Positions 34,240-41,274 of a DNA stretch of 58,728 bases are shown here, piece by piece (the stretch's first letter is position 1; each line of letters starts with the position of its first letter). The translations under genes were made by a program, and so were the position numbers. The notes beneath the pieces were generated by a model, which worked only from the letters and a program-made list of their open reading frames with translations, did not search any database and was not told the origin of the DNA. The stretch comes from an uncultured Fibrobacter sp. (lineage in GTDB: Bacteria; Fibrobacterota; Fibrobacteria; Fibrobacterales; Fibrobacteraceae). Where the stretch lies: positions 1 to 58,728 of the forward strand of contig NZ_CALEFV010000247.1 in the NCBI RefSeq assembly GCF_937877005.1, given 5' to 3'.

Positions 34240-35283
34240 ATGAACATTAAATCAACCTTTACTGCAATCACGCTTTCCGCAGCGGCAACCCTTATGGCAA
34301 AAGACTATTCAGGCGCAGAACTCTATACCAACGAAACTTGGATGTACGGTAAGTTTGAAGCCCGTATGCAAATGGCCGCCGGCTCTGGTACGGTAAGCTC
34401 CATGTTCCTCTACCACAACGATTCCTACCTGGGAGCCCCGGAACCATGGGTTGAAATTGACATTGAAATTCTAGGGAAAAATCCAAATAGTTTCCAGTCT
34501 AATATCATTACCGGTTATGGCCCCGGCGAAGATACCAAAGTCACAAGTGAAAAACACCACGGCATAAACCCGGCATCAAACGAGTCTTTCCATACATACG
34601 GAATAGAATGGACTCCCGATTATGTTGCATGGACTCTTGACGGTCAAGTTGTCCGCAAGACTGTCAAGGGACAGGGCGACAATAACCAGGTGCAAGATCT
34701 CGGCAAGAAACCGCAGGGGCTCCGTTTCAACCTCTGGTCTCATGAAGATGCCGGCTGGGTAGGCGCATGGAACGACAACATCCTCCCCGTTTACCAGTTC
34801 ATCAACTGGGTCAAGGTTTACGAATACACGCCGGGACAGGGCGACAACGGAAGCGACTTCAAACTTCAGTGGACGGACGATTTCAAGACATTCGATGCAA
34901 ACCGCTGGGGCAAGGGTGATTGGACCTTTGAAGGCAACCGTGTCGACATTAGCCCGAGCAACATCTATGCAAAAGACGGCATGGTCATTATTGCACTGAC
35001 CAAGAAGGGGCAGGAAAGCTTCAATGGACAGGTTCCTCAAGATCCCGAAGGGGACGCCATGCTCAACGGATCTTCGCAGCAGTCTTCTAGCAGTGAACAA
35101 TTTACCCCGCCTAGCTCCAGTAGCGAATACAATCCGCTCAGTTCCAACAGCGAACAGAACATGGGCATTCTCCAGAACCGCGCCAAGTTCCAGAACAAGG
35201 AAATTCGCGGTACGGTCAATGCCAAGGGTGCCCGAGTGAACCCGAGCAACAAGGCCAACTACCAAGTGGACTTTAACTTCTAG
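34240..35283 (+). CDS. GH16 1,3-1,4-beta-glucanase (licheninase), circularly permuted Fibrobacter type
   Basis: Secreted enzyme cutting mixed-linkage beta-glucan. After a signal peptide (about residues 1-20) the mature protein begins KDYSGAELYTNETWMYGKFEARM, as in the F. succinogenes licheninase. The active-site motif WVEIDIEILGKNP (Glu72, Asp74, Glu76) lies near the N-terminus, and the segment TDDFKTFDANRWGKGDWTFEGNRVDISPSN, which is N-terminal in Bacillus lichenases, comes last in the domain. This is the known circular permutation. Ser-rich repeats (SSQQSSSSEQ, PSSSSEYNPLSSNSE) and a basic C-terminus (TVNAKGARVNPSNKANYQVDF) follow. AGGAGA lies ahead of ATG 34240. A terminator hairpin follows. 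Confidence 0.96.
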   Translation: MNIKSTFTAITLSAAATLMAKDYSGAELYTNETWMYGKFEARMQMAAGSGTVSSMFLYHNDSYLGAPEPWVEIDIEILGKNPNSFQSNIITGYGPGEDTKVTSEKHHGINPASNESFHTYGIEWTPDYVAWTLDGQVVRKTVKGQGDNNQVQDLGKKPQGLRFNLWSHEDAGWVGAWNDNILPVYQFINWVKVYEYTPGQGDNGSDFKLQWTDDFKTFDANRWGKGDWTFEGNRVDISPSNIYAKDGMVIIALTKKGQESFNGQVPQDPEGDAMLNGSSQQSSSSEQFTPPSSSSEYNPLSSNSEQNMGILQNRAKFQNKEIRGTVNAKGARVNPSNKANYQVDFNF

Positions 35284-35309
35284 AAATTCATCCAACCCCA
35301 AACAACCCC

Positions 35310-35348
35310 GACCTGCGCAGGAACCTCCCCTGCGCAGGTCATTTGTTT
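35310..35348 (+). terminator. terminator after licheninase gene
   Basis: GACCTGCGCAGG-AACCTCC-CCTGCGCAGGTC, a perfect 12-bp stem followed by the modest T-run ATTTGTTT. Confidence 0.75.
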
Positions 35349-35386
35349 ACAGCCCACATTGCAAACATTTTTATTAATATTTAAGC

Positions 35387-36778
35387 ATGAAACAGCGGAT
35401 TATCAAGGCTTTGCTCAACATGAACCTCGCCGAAGGCGACCGACTCCCTTCGGTGCGTTCCATGATCAAGGGGTTCGGTGCTTCGTCGGGCACGGTGCAG
35501 GCGGCGCTTGCCGAGCTAGAATCCGCCGGAAAGATTTGCAAGATTCAAGGAAAGGGCTGTTTCTGGGGCACGTCTCCCCTACGGACCAAGGTTCCCTACA
35601 TTCACGAGACGGTTTCTGAAAAACTCGCCAAGGCGTTCGAGCGCGACTTCGCGCAGGGTTACCTAAAGCCGTCGATGCCGCTCCCCCTTTCCAAGGAACT
35701 CTCTGCCCGCTATAACATTTCGCAGGGCACGCTCCGCAAGTTCCTAGAAGAAAAGGTGGCCTTGGGCATCTTGAAAAAAGAAGGCCGCCAGTACGTTTTT
35801 TACCGCAAGCAGCAAAAAAAGGACGAAGCTCCGCTCAGCGAACTCATCTTCGTGACGCGATGCAACAGCTGGGGCGGATTCAGCGCCGAAAGCGAACGCG
35901 AACTGGACTTTTTGCGCCTCATTTACAAGACCGCCGGTAAGAATCATTACAAGCTCACCCTGTTCGGCATCAATGACGCCACGGGCAAGCTCATTGACCG
36001 CAGCGGCAAACCCTGCAAACTTTCGGAACACCCGAACGCCGTCGGGGCCGTGCTTTCGACGCTCTTGGTGCAGAACGTCAGGCCGCTCCTGACATTTTTT
36101 GCCGACGCCAAGTTCCCCGTGGCCGTATGGTGGGAACATCCCATTGACGCTGTGCCGCGCAGTTTTTTGCGCAAGGACAACTGGATATTCTTCAACTCCA
36201 CCTTCGGCAAAACTCCCGGCAAAGAAATTGGCCGCTACCTGCTGGGCCTCGGCGTGACCGAAGTGGGCTATTTTTCGCCGTACCACAATAGTTCCTGGTC
36301 CAAGGACCGCTTGACCGGCCTCGAAGAATCGGGGCTCGTGGTGCACCCCTACGTGGACGCCGAATTTGCTAGCCCCTGGGATTACAAACAAATTGCCCGC
36401 AAGAAAGTCGAAAAACTCTCCGTAGAAATCATGGCGCGCAGCTTGGAAAAGGACAAGCTCAAGACGCTCGCCGAGCGCGCCCTTGAATTCCAGAGGGCAA
36501 ACGGCAACAACATGCCCTGGATTTGCGTAAACGACGAAGTCGCGGGAATCTTCATGGAAATGGCCGAAGAAAACAACATGGAAATCCCGCAGCCAAACAT
36601 CGGGCCGACCTACATCGCCTTCGACAACTCCATGGAAAGCTACCTGCTGCGCATTCCCTCTTACGACTTCAACACCGACGCACTCGTAGAACAAATCTTC
36701 TACTACATCAGCAACCCCTCGGCTTTTGACGGAATCAAAAAAATCCACCACATCCTCGGGAACGTGGTGGAGAAATGA
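35387..36778 (+). CDS. GntR/LacI-type transcription regulator with two tandem winged helices
   Basis: DNA-binding regulator. Residues 1-60 form a GntR winged helix (LPSVRSMIKGFGASSGTVQAAL...GKICKIQGKGCFWG) and residues 80-145 a second one (LPLSKELSARYNISQGTLRKFLEEKVALGILKKEGRQYVFY). The rest resembles a LacI/periplasmic-binding-type sensor (NAVGAVLSTLLVQNV, NWIFFNSTF, LLGLGVTEVGYFSPYHNSSWSKDRLTGLEESG, WICVNDEVAGIFMEMAE). Two head-to-tail GntR domains in one chain are unusual. It sits 103 bp downstream of the licheninase gene in the same direction, so it may sense a sugar and control the glucanase; that is inference. No ribosome site is clear before ATG. Confidence 0.8.
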   Translation: MKQRIIKALLNMNLAEGDRLPSVRSMIKGFGASSGTVQAALAELESAGKICKIQGKGCFWGTSPLRTKVPYIHETVSEKLAKAFERDFAQGYLKPSMPLPLSKELSARYNISQGTLRKFLEEKVALGILKKEGRQYVFYRKQQKKDEAPLSELIFVTRCNSWGGFSAESERELDFLRLIYKTAGKNHYKLTLFGINDATGKLIDRSGKPCKLSEHPNAVGAVLSTLLVQNVRPLLTFFADAKFPVAVWWEHPIDAVPRSFLRKDNWIFFNSTFGKTPGKEIGRYLLGLGVTEVGYFSPYHNSSWSKDRLTGLEESGLVVHPYVDAEFASPWDYKQIARKKVEKLSVEIMARSLEKDKLKTLAERALEFQRANGNNMPWICVNDEVAGIFMEMAEENNMEIPQPNIGPTYIAFDNSMESYLLRIPSYDFNTDALVEQIFYYISNPSAFDGIKKIHHILGNVVEK

Positions 36779-36785
36779 CACGAAG

Positions 36786-36940
36786 TGTCATTCTGAGCGG
36801 AGAACTGAAGGTTCGTAGTCTCTTTGATCACTTAGCGCTTTAGCGCTTATGTGAGCATGATCCCCCTTGCGGGGAGAAGAATCCAGTCCTTAATATTCTA
36901 GTCTAGATCCTTCGAACGCTTCGCGTTCTCAGGATGACAC
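36786..36940. repeat. intergenic element with inverted TGTCATTCTGAG ends
   Basis: Starts TGTCATTCTGAG (36786-36797) and ends CTCAGGATGACA (36928-36939), an 11/12 inverted match. Inside are GCGCTTTAGCGC, CCCCTTGCGGGG and CGAACGCTTCG hairpins. It fills the 168-bp gap between the regulator gene and the IMP cyclohydrolase-like gene; a perfect hairpin ATGACAC-GAA-GTGTCAT spans the regulator's stop codon. Confidence 0.7.
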
Positions 36941-36946
36941 AGGATT

Positions 36947-37681
36947 TTACTTATTCTTATTGACGATCAACATCTTGGCCTTAAAGGTCTTCTTGTCGAT
37001 CCACTTGACCATCAGAGAGACCTTGTTGTCCTTGTTCAAGGCCGCCCAGTACTTTTTGAGCGTGTCTTCGGCGTTGTCGAAAATCGGCATCAGCTTCGGG
37101 AAGCCATTGAAACTCGGAATCGGGCTTCCGTCGGTTTCGTAGGTGCTGATGAAGTGGCCAAGCCCCGGCAAAGCCTTCTCGTATTCAAACGTCATGCGTT
37201 CGCAACCAGCGTCTTCGCAGTTGCCCCTGCTCTTGAGGATAGAGAGCTTGTACACGGCGGGGCTTGCGTTCTTGTAGTGGATGCCGGAAATACGCGGCGT
37301 GAAGTTCGGGGCGTCGTCTTCGTACTGGCGCGTGCGGAGGGCGCTTTCAAAGGTGCCACCCAGCTTGATGGCGTTGTAAATCGTATCGGTCTGGTCGCCG
37401 TTGGTGATAATCTGGACATCGGCAGTGTGACGTGCCGGGTAGTAGATAATCAGGTGCGGGTCCGTGAGCTTCGATTCGTCGAAGGCCTTCGTCTTCATGA
37501 AACCTGTCTTGGGTTCGATTTCGAAAACGCGGTTGCGGCTGTTGACGCTACGGCCCATAATCCAGTAGACCTGAACGTAGGACTTGCCGTCGGCGCTTTC
37601 GCCGAGGATAATGCCACGGCCAGGATAGGGGTTATTGGAGAGGGCCTTGAAATTCTGTTTTGCTTCGTCTGTGTAGGACAT
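36947..37681 (-). CDS. IMP cyclohydrolase-like (PurO family) protein
   Basis: Members of this family close the purine ring (FAICAR to IMP) in archaea, and bacterial relatives are annotated by similarity. The core NNPYPGRGIILGESADGKSYVQVYWIMGRSVNSRNRVFEIE matches the family's N-terminal fold, with HLIIYYPAR and TNGDQTDTIYNAI further on. At 244 residues it is about the family size. The start ATG 37681 directly abuts a heptamer-type repeat with no ribosome site. It is last in a minus-strand run behind gatB. Whether it really acts in purine synthesis here is untested. Confidence 0.7.
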   Translation of the reverse strand: MSYTDEAKQNFKALSNNPYPGRGIILGESADGKSYVQVYWIMGRSVNSRNRVFEIEPKTGFMKTKAFDESKLTDPHLIIYYPARHTADVQIITNGDQTDTIYNAIKLGGTFESALRTRQYEDDAPNFTPRISGIHYKNASPAVYKLSILKSRGNCEDAGCERMTFEYEKALPGLGHFISTYETDGSPIPSFNGFPKLMPIFDNAEDTLKKYWAALNKDNKVSLMVKWIDKKTFKAKMLIVNKNK

Positions 37682-37711
37682 AGTGATTAGTAAATAGTGG
37701 TTGGTGGTTGG
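37681..37711 (-). repeat. heptamer-type repeat abutting the PurO-like start
   Basis: TAGTGATTAGTAAATAGTGG followed by TTGGTGGTTGG. On the gene strand it reads CCAACCACCAACCACTATTTACTAATCACT and runs directly into the start codon, supplying the whole immediate upstream region. Confidence 0.65.
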
Positions 37712-37717
37712 GAAATT

Positions 37718-38086
37718 TTATCGTTTCGGGTTGTAATTGTTCATGAGCACCATGGCAACGGCAACGCAGAGCATCACCACGCTGCCGACAATGACTTGCT
37801 GGCGGTGGTTGTATTCTCGCTTGACGTAGGTCGGATTCTCTTCGTTGAGCTCCTGGAGCGTCGGACCCTGGTTCAGCTTAGTCGAGTCGATGCCGTAGAG
37901 TTCCGCCGCTTCTTCGTCAGTCATGTTCAGCGTACTGACGTAAGCGCTGTCGTACTTGTCGAGCTTGTCTGCGGCAGCCGCGGGAATCGCAAGGAAAAGG
38001 GCTAGCAGCACCGCAAGCAATAAACTGCCGTGGATTGCCGCGCCCCTACGGGGCTCGCAATGACGTAACGAAGACGTCCTCCCCAT
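37718..38086 (-). CDS. small exported protein with repeat-derived signal peptide
   Basis: A 122-residue protein of unknown function. Residues 1-20 (MGRTSSLRHCEPRRGAAIHG) are encoded largely by a REP-like palindrome (38032-38065). They supply the positively charged start of a signal peptide whose core is SLLLAVLLALFLAIPAAAA. The mature part contains SAYVSTLNMTDEEAAELYGID and a C-terminal membrane segment (QVIVGSVVMLCVAVAMVLMNNY) followed by NPKR, so it is probably inserted in the inner membrane with most of the chain outside. It starts 7 bp after gatB; AAGGAATAG, overlapping the gatB stop, may be its ribosome site. Confidence 0.65.
   Translation of the reverse strand: MGRTSSLRHCEPRRGAAIHGSLLLAVLLALFLAIPAAAADKLDKYDSAYVSTLNMTDEEAAELYGIDSTKLNQGPTLQELNEENPTYVKREYNHRQQVIVGSVVMLCVAVAMVLMNNYNPKR
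38032..38065. repeat. REP-like palindromic repeat inside a signal peptide gene
   Basis: GGATTGCCGCGCCCC-TA-CGGGGCTCGCAATGACG: the arms GCCCC/GGGGC and ATTGC/GCAAT pair. Same ends as the copy in grpE (3700-3733). Read in frame it gives RHCEPRRGAAIH. Confidence 0.82.
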
Positions 38087-38093
38087 TTCGCAA

Positions 38094-39548
38094 CTATTCC
38101 TTCGCGAGCTTGTCGAGGATCTGGTTCACGAGGCCCGGGTTAGCCTTGCCGCCGGACTTGCGCATGGTCATACCGACCAAGAAGCCCTTCAGCGCAACCT
38201 TGCCAGCCTTGAATTCGGCGAACTGGGCTGCGTTTTCGGCACACACGGCACGGACCACTTCTTCGATGGCACCGGTGTCGGTCACCTGCACGAGGCCCTT
38301 TTCCTTCACGATAGCTTCAGGATCCTTGCCGGTCTCGAACATCTCGGCAAAGACCGTCTTTGCAATCTTTCCGTTGATGGTGTTGTCGGCAATGAGGTTC
38401 ACGAGCTTGCAGAGGTCTTCAGGCTTGATCTTGAGGGCGCTGAGGCCGCCTTCGAGTTCCTTCACCTTGGCGAGGAGTTCGGTAATCACCCAGTTGGCCA
38501 AGACCTTGCCGTTCTTGCAGTTCTTGGCGGCAGTGTCGTACCATTCGCTCACGTCGCGGTCTTCGGTAAGCACCATGGCATCGTATTCGGAAACACCGAA
38601 GTCGTCCATGAAGCGCTTGCGGCGGGCATCCGGCAGTTCCGGAAGCGTGCGGCGGATTTCTTCCACGAAGGCAGGGTCGGTCACGAGGCGGACCATGTCC
38701 GGTTCCGGGAAGTACTTGTAGTCGTGGGCGTCTTCCTTGGAGCGGATGACGATGGTCTTGTCCGCGTTGGGGTCGTAACGCTTGGTGCACTGTTCCACTT
38801 CCTTACCGGCATCGAGGGTCGAGGCCTGCAGGTTCATTTCGCAGTACAGGGCCTTCTCGAGGTTCGTAAAGCTGTTCAGGTTCTTGATTTCGGCGCGGAT
38901 ACCGAATGGAGCATCTTCGCTCTTGCGGAGAGAAATGTTGCCGTCGCAGCGCATGTTGCCGTTTTCCATGTTGGCGTTGGACACGCGGGTGTATTCCAGC
39001 GTCTGCTTGATCTTCTTGAGCACGAGCACGGCTTCTTCGGGGCTACGGATATCCGGTTCGGTCACGATTTCGCAGAGCGGAGTGCCGCAGCGGTTCGCGT
39101 CAAAGTGGGAATCGGTGGGGCTCATGTCGTGGATGAGCTTGCCGGCGTCTTCTTCCATGTGGATACGGGTAATGCCCACGCGCTTCTTGGTGCCGTCATC
39201 CTTGACGATTTCGAGCCAGCCGTTCTTGCAAATCGGGTGGTCGTACACCGGAAGTCCGCCCGTCTGGGTAATCTGGTAGCCCTTCGGCAGGTCCGGGTAG
39301 AAGTAGTTCTTGCGGGTCCACATGGCGTTCAGGTCGATTTCGCAGTTCAGGGCAAGGCCCAGGCGAATGGCGTATTCCACCGCCTTCTTGTTCGGCACGG
39401 GCATGGCACCCGGCATACCGAGGCAAACAGGGCACACGTGCTTGTTCGGGGTCGTATTCACTTCGATTTCGCAGCCGCAGAACATCTTGGTTTTAGTCGC
39501 GAGCTGGCAATGGATTTCAAGACCGATAACAGGACAATAATTGGACAT
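38094..39548 (-). CDS. gatB: aspartyl/glutamyl-tRNA amidotransferase subunit B
   Basis: Subunit of GatCAB, which converts Glu-tRNA(Gln) and Asp-tRNA(Asn) to the amidated forms; it binds the tRNA and activates the carboxylate. GLEIHCQLATKTKMFCGC opens the kinase-like domain with its zinc cysteines, WTRKNYFYPDLPKGYQIT and RIHMEEDAGKLIHD are hallmark segments, and the C-terminal YqeY-like tail runs to NPGLVNQILDKLAKE. Length 484 is typical. Its leader has a perfect hairpin (39556-39569) overlapping the GGAG ribosome site and, further up, a heptamer repeat. gatA and gatC are not in the window. Confidence 0.97.
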   Translation of the reverse strand: MSNYCPVIGLEIHCQLATKTKMFCGCEIEVNTTPNKHVCPVCLGMPGAMPVPNKKAVEYAIRLGLALNCEIDLNAMWTRKNYFYPDLPKGYQITQTGGLPVYDHPICKNGWLEIVKDDGTKKRVGITRIHMEEDAGKLIHDMSPTDSHFDANRCGTPLCEIVTEPDIRSPEEAVLVLKKIKQTLEYTRVSNANMENGNMRCDGNISLRKSEDAPFGIRAEIKNLNSFTNLEKALYCEMNLQASTLDAGKEVEQCTKRYDPNADKTIVIRSKEDAHDYKYFPEPDMVRLVTDPAFVEEIRRTLPELPDARRKRFMDDFGVSEYDAMVLTEDRDVSEWYDTAAKNCKNGKVLANWVITELLAKVKELEGGLSALKIKPEDLCKLVNLIADNTINGKIAKTVFAEMFETGKDPEAIVKEKGLVQVTDTGAIEEVVRAVCAENAAQFAEFKAGKVALKGFLVGMTMRKSGGKANPGLVNQILDKLAKE

Positions 39549-39553
39549 AAAAA

Positions 39554-39571
39554 CTCCGTAATTTTACGGGG
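39554..39571 (-). promoter_or_regulatory. hairpin covering the gatB ribosome binding site
   Basis: On the RNA strand CCCCGTAAAATTACGGAG folds into a CCGTAA/TTACGG stem; the GGAG used as ribosome site five bases before the ATG forms part of the 3' arm. It could lower gatB translation. Confidence 0.5.
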
Positions 39572-39585
39572 ATAAAGATAGAAAA

Positions 39586-39618
39586 ATAGTGGTTAGTGGT
39601 TAGTGGTTAGTGATTAGG
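39586..39618 (-). repeat. heptamer repeat upstream of gatB
   Basis: GGTTAGT units occur three times in a row and a fourth is altered (GATTAG). On the gatB strand this reads (CTAACCA)n followed by CTATTTTTCTATCTTTATCC, which may contain the promoter core. Confidence 0.75.
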
Positions 39619-39624
39619 AATATG

Positions 39625-40074
39625 CTAGAGTTCGTCCAGGGTCACGACGAGGACATCGGTAAGGGTGCGGAAATTGGCGCATTCGGTAAGGATGCAGTCG
39701 GCGCCGTTCACAAACGCCGTCGCAAGGCGCAGGGACTCCGCTTCGGTAATCTTGTGGTTCGTCTTCTGCGAAGCAGCAAAAAGTTCAGCCGCCTTAACAG
39801 AAACTTCGGCATCTACCGGGCACACCTTCACGTTCTTGGAATGTTCGAAGAACTCGCGGTACTGGCGCGCCAACACGCCCTCGCTATTTTCAAAGGCCCG
39901 GCGGCTTATTTCAAATAAAGTAACGGACGAAACAAGAATCTGTATATTCTTCTCGTACACCATGTCAAGGACACTGGAAACCACCGGGTAATAGTCGGGA
40001 TGCATCTGTAACAGCCGGACCAGTGAGCCCGAATCAAGAAACATCAGACGACTTTTTTCTATCGAATCAATCAC
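39625..40074 (-). CDS. PIN-domain protein without an adjacent antitoxin
   Basis: A 149-residue PIN-fold protein, likely a metal-dependent RNase. The first conserved Asp is in LMFLDSGSLVRLL, a mid-chain Glu in SSVTLFEISRRAF, and C-terminal acidic residues in ITEAESLRLATAFVNGADCILTECANFR. VapC-type toxins have this arrangement, but no antitoxin gene is next to it. Instead its start overlaps the stop of a secreted-protein gene by 4 bp (ATGA), implying translational coupling. A housekeeping RNA-processing role is therefore as likely as a toxin role. Confidence 0.75.
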   Translation of the reverse strand: MIDSIEKSRLMFLDSGSLVRLLQMHPDYYPVVSSVLDMVYEKNIQILVSSVTLFEISRRAFENSEGVLARQYREFFEHSKNVKVCPVDAEVSVKAAELFAASQKTNHKITEAESLRLATAFVNGADCILTECANFRTLTDVLVVTLDEL

Positions 40075-41153
40075 TCGTAGATTTCCATGTATGCAATATC
40101 TTCACGCATGCCGGCACGGACCATCTTGAATCGTTCCGCTTTCGGATAGAAATACCAGATCATCCACTCGCCCGCCATATCGGTGCGTTTCGTTTTAATC
40201 GCGAGAGGCTTTTCGCCTTGGAAAAAGTCGCGTTTGTGCGGAATCACATGCTCAAACGGACGATAAACATGCACAGCATCACCGGCCTGGCGTTCAATAA
40301 AGCCATTACCATCCTTACTCCAGGTAATGGTCACGGTTCCGTTGTCGTCCTTGACCTTTTCGCAGCTGTCAAAACCGCTACCACACCACAGGTACTTCTT
40401 GTACTTAAAGGACTGTTCAGGCATATTGAATGTTTCGACAATACGACGGTTGCCCTTGTAATTATTGTACTCGCCCTCGAGCTTATAGTTACCCACATTG
40501 TATTCGGCACAACCGCGCTGGGCAACCCGGACCTTTCGATCGGCTACGGCGATATCTACGGTACAGCCATCTTCGGTGTATGTCAAACGGGCATGACCAT
40601 TGGATTCACGAAGTTCCACATTACTCGCCTCGAGTTCGGCACGACCGGACAACGGACCATTCTGAATCGTGAAGGAGAAATAACGCGGATTAGTCGGGGA
40701 CTTTTTCAAGATGACACTTCCAGTCGCAGATGCGTATTCACCGCTCAAATCCATGGATGCCTGCTTGAAACGGGCCAAGTCGGCACGCTTAACCCATACG
40801 GCGCCGAGCTTGCATTGGATGGGAACATATTTAGGCGGCTCAGACGGTTCGCGAAGTTCCCAGGTAACCACTTTCCTTCGCCGGGTCTTCATCTTTACGC
40901 GCCCCTTCTTGTCCTTTACTTCGCGTCCCTTCTTGTCGAGCATAGGGACCTTTTCCTTGACGACCCGAACCTTCTTGACCGAATCCTGAGGAATCGGCAT
41001 TTCCTTAATCCAGTCCGTAAACACAATCGAACCGAAAGGAGTCTCTTCGTTTATCTGACCTTGTTTCTTTTCGTAGACATTCAATGTCTCTTGAGCTATA
41101 GAAAAGCCGCTAGCCAGGAACAAGAAAATGCACAGGAACAATATTTTTTTCAA
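40071..41153 (-). CDS. secreted hypothetical protein
   Basis: Function not recognised. A standard signal peptide (KKILFLCIFLFLASGFSIAQ) precedes a 340-residue body. Residues 60-100 are very basic (KKVRVVKEKVPMLDKKGREV, KGRVKMKTRRRKVV). The centre is beta-rich (GPLSGRAELEASNVELRESNGHARLTYTEDGCTVDIAV), with paired cysteines, and ends GEWMIWYFYPKAERFKMVRAGM. No known catalytic motif is visible. It is first in a minus-strand group with the PIN gene (4-bp overlap) and has its own AT-rich upstream region shared divergently with the porin gene. Confidence 0.7.
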   Translation of the reverse strand: MKKILFLCIFLFLASGFSIAQETLNVYEKKQGQINEETPFGSIVFTDWIKEMPIPQDSVKKVRVVKEKVPMLDKKGREVKDKKGRVKMKTRRRKVVTWELREPSEPPKYVPIQCKLGAVWVKRADLARFKQASMDLSGEYASATGSVILKKSPTNPRYFSFTIQNGPLSGRAELEASNVELRESNGHARLTYTEDGCTVDIAVADRKVRVAQRGCAEYNVGNYKLEGEYNNYKGNRRIVETFNMPEQSFKYKKYLWCGSGFDSCEKVKDDNGTVTITWSKDGNGFIERQAGDAVHVYRPFEHVIPHKRDFFQGEKPLAIKTKRTDMAGEWMIWYFYPKAERFKMVRAGMREDIAYMEIYE

Positions 41154-41274
41154 AATCCACCTCGTTGTGCGTGTAAAGTTAACATTTTAAACGAAAAAAA
41201 AAACAAAAATCGTTATACGAAAGATTTTTTTACTAAAATTACGATTGTGGAATAATTAAAGGAGTTCCCTCACT

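Noticed and set aside
35744..36781. 345-codon minus-strand frame over the GntR-type regulator
   Set aside because: Shadow of the double-HTH regulator gene; no ribosome site or domain.
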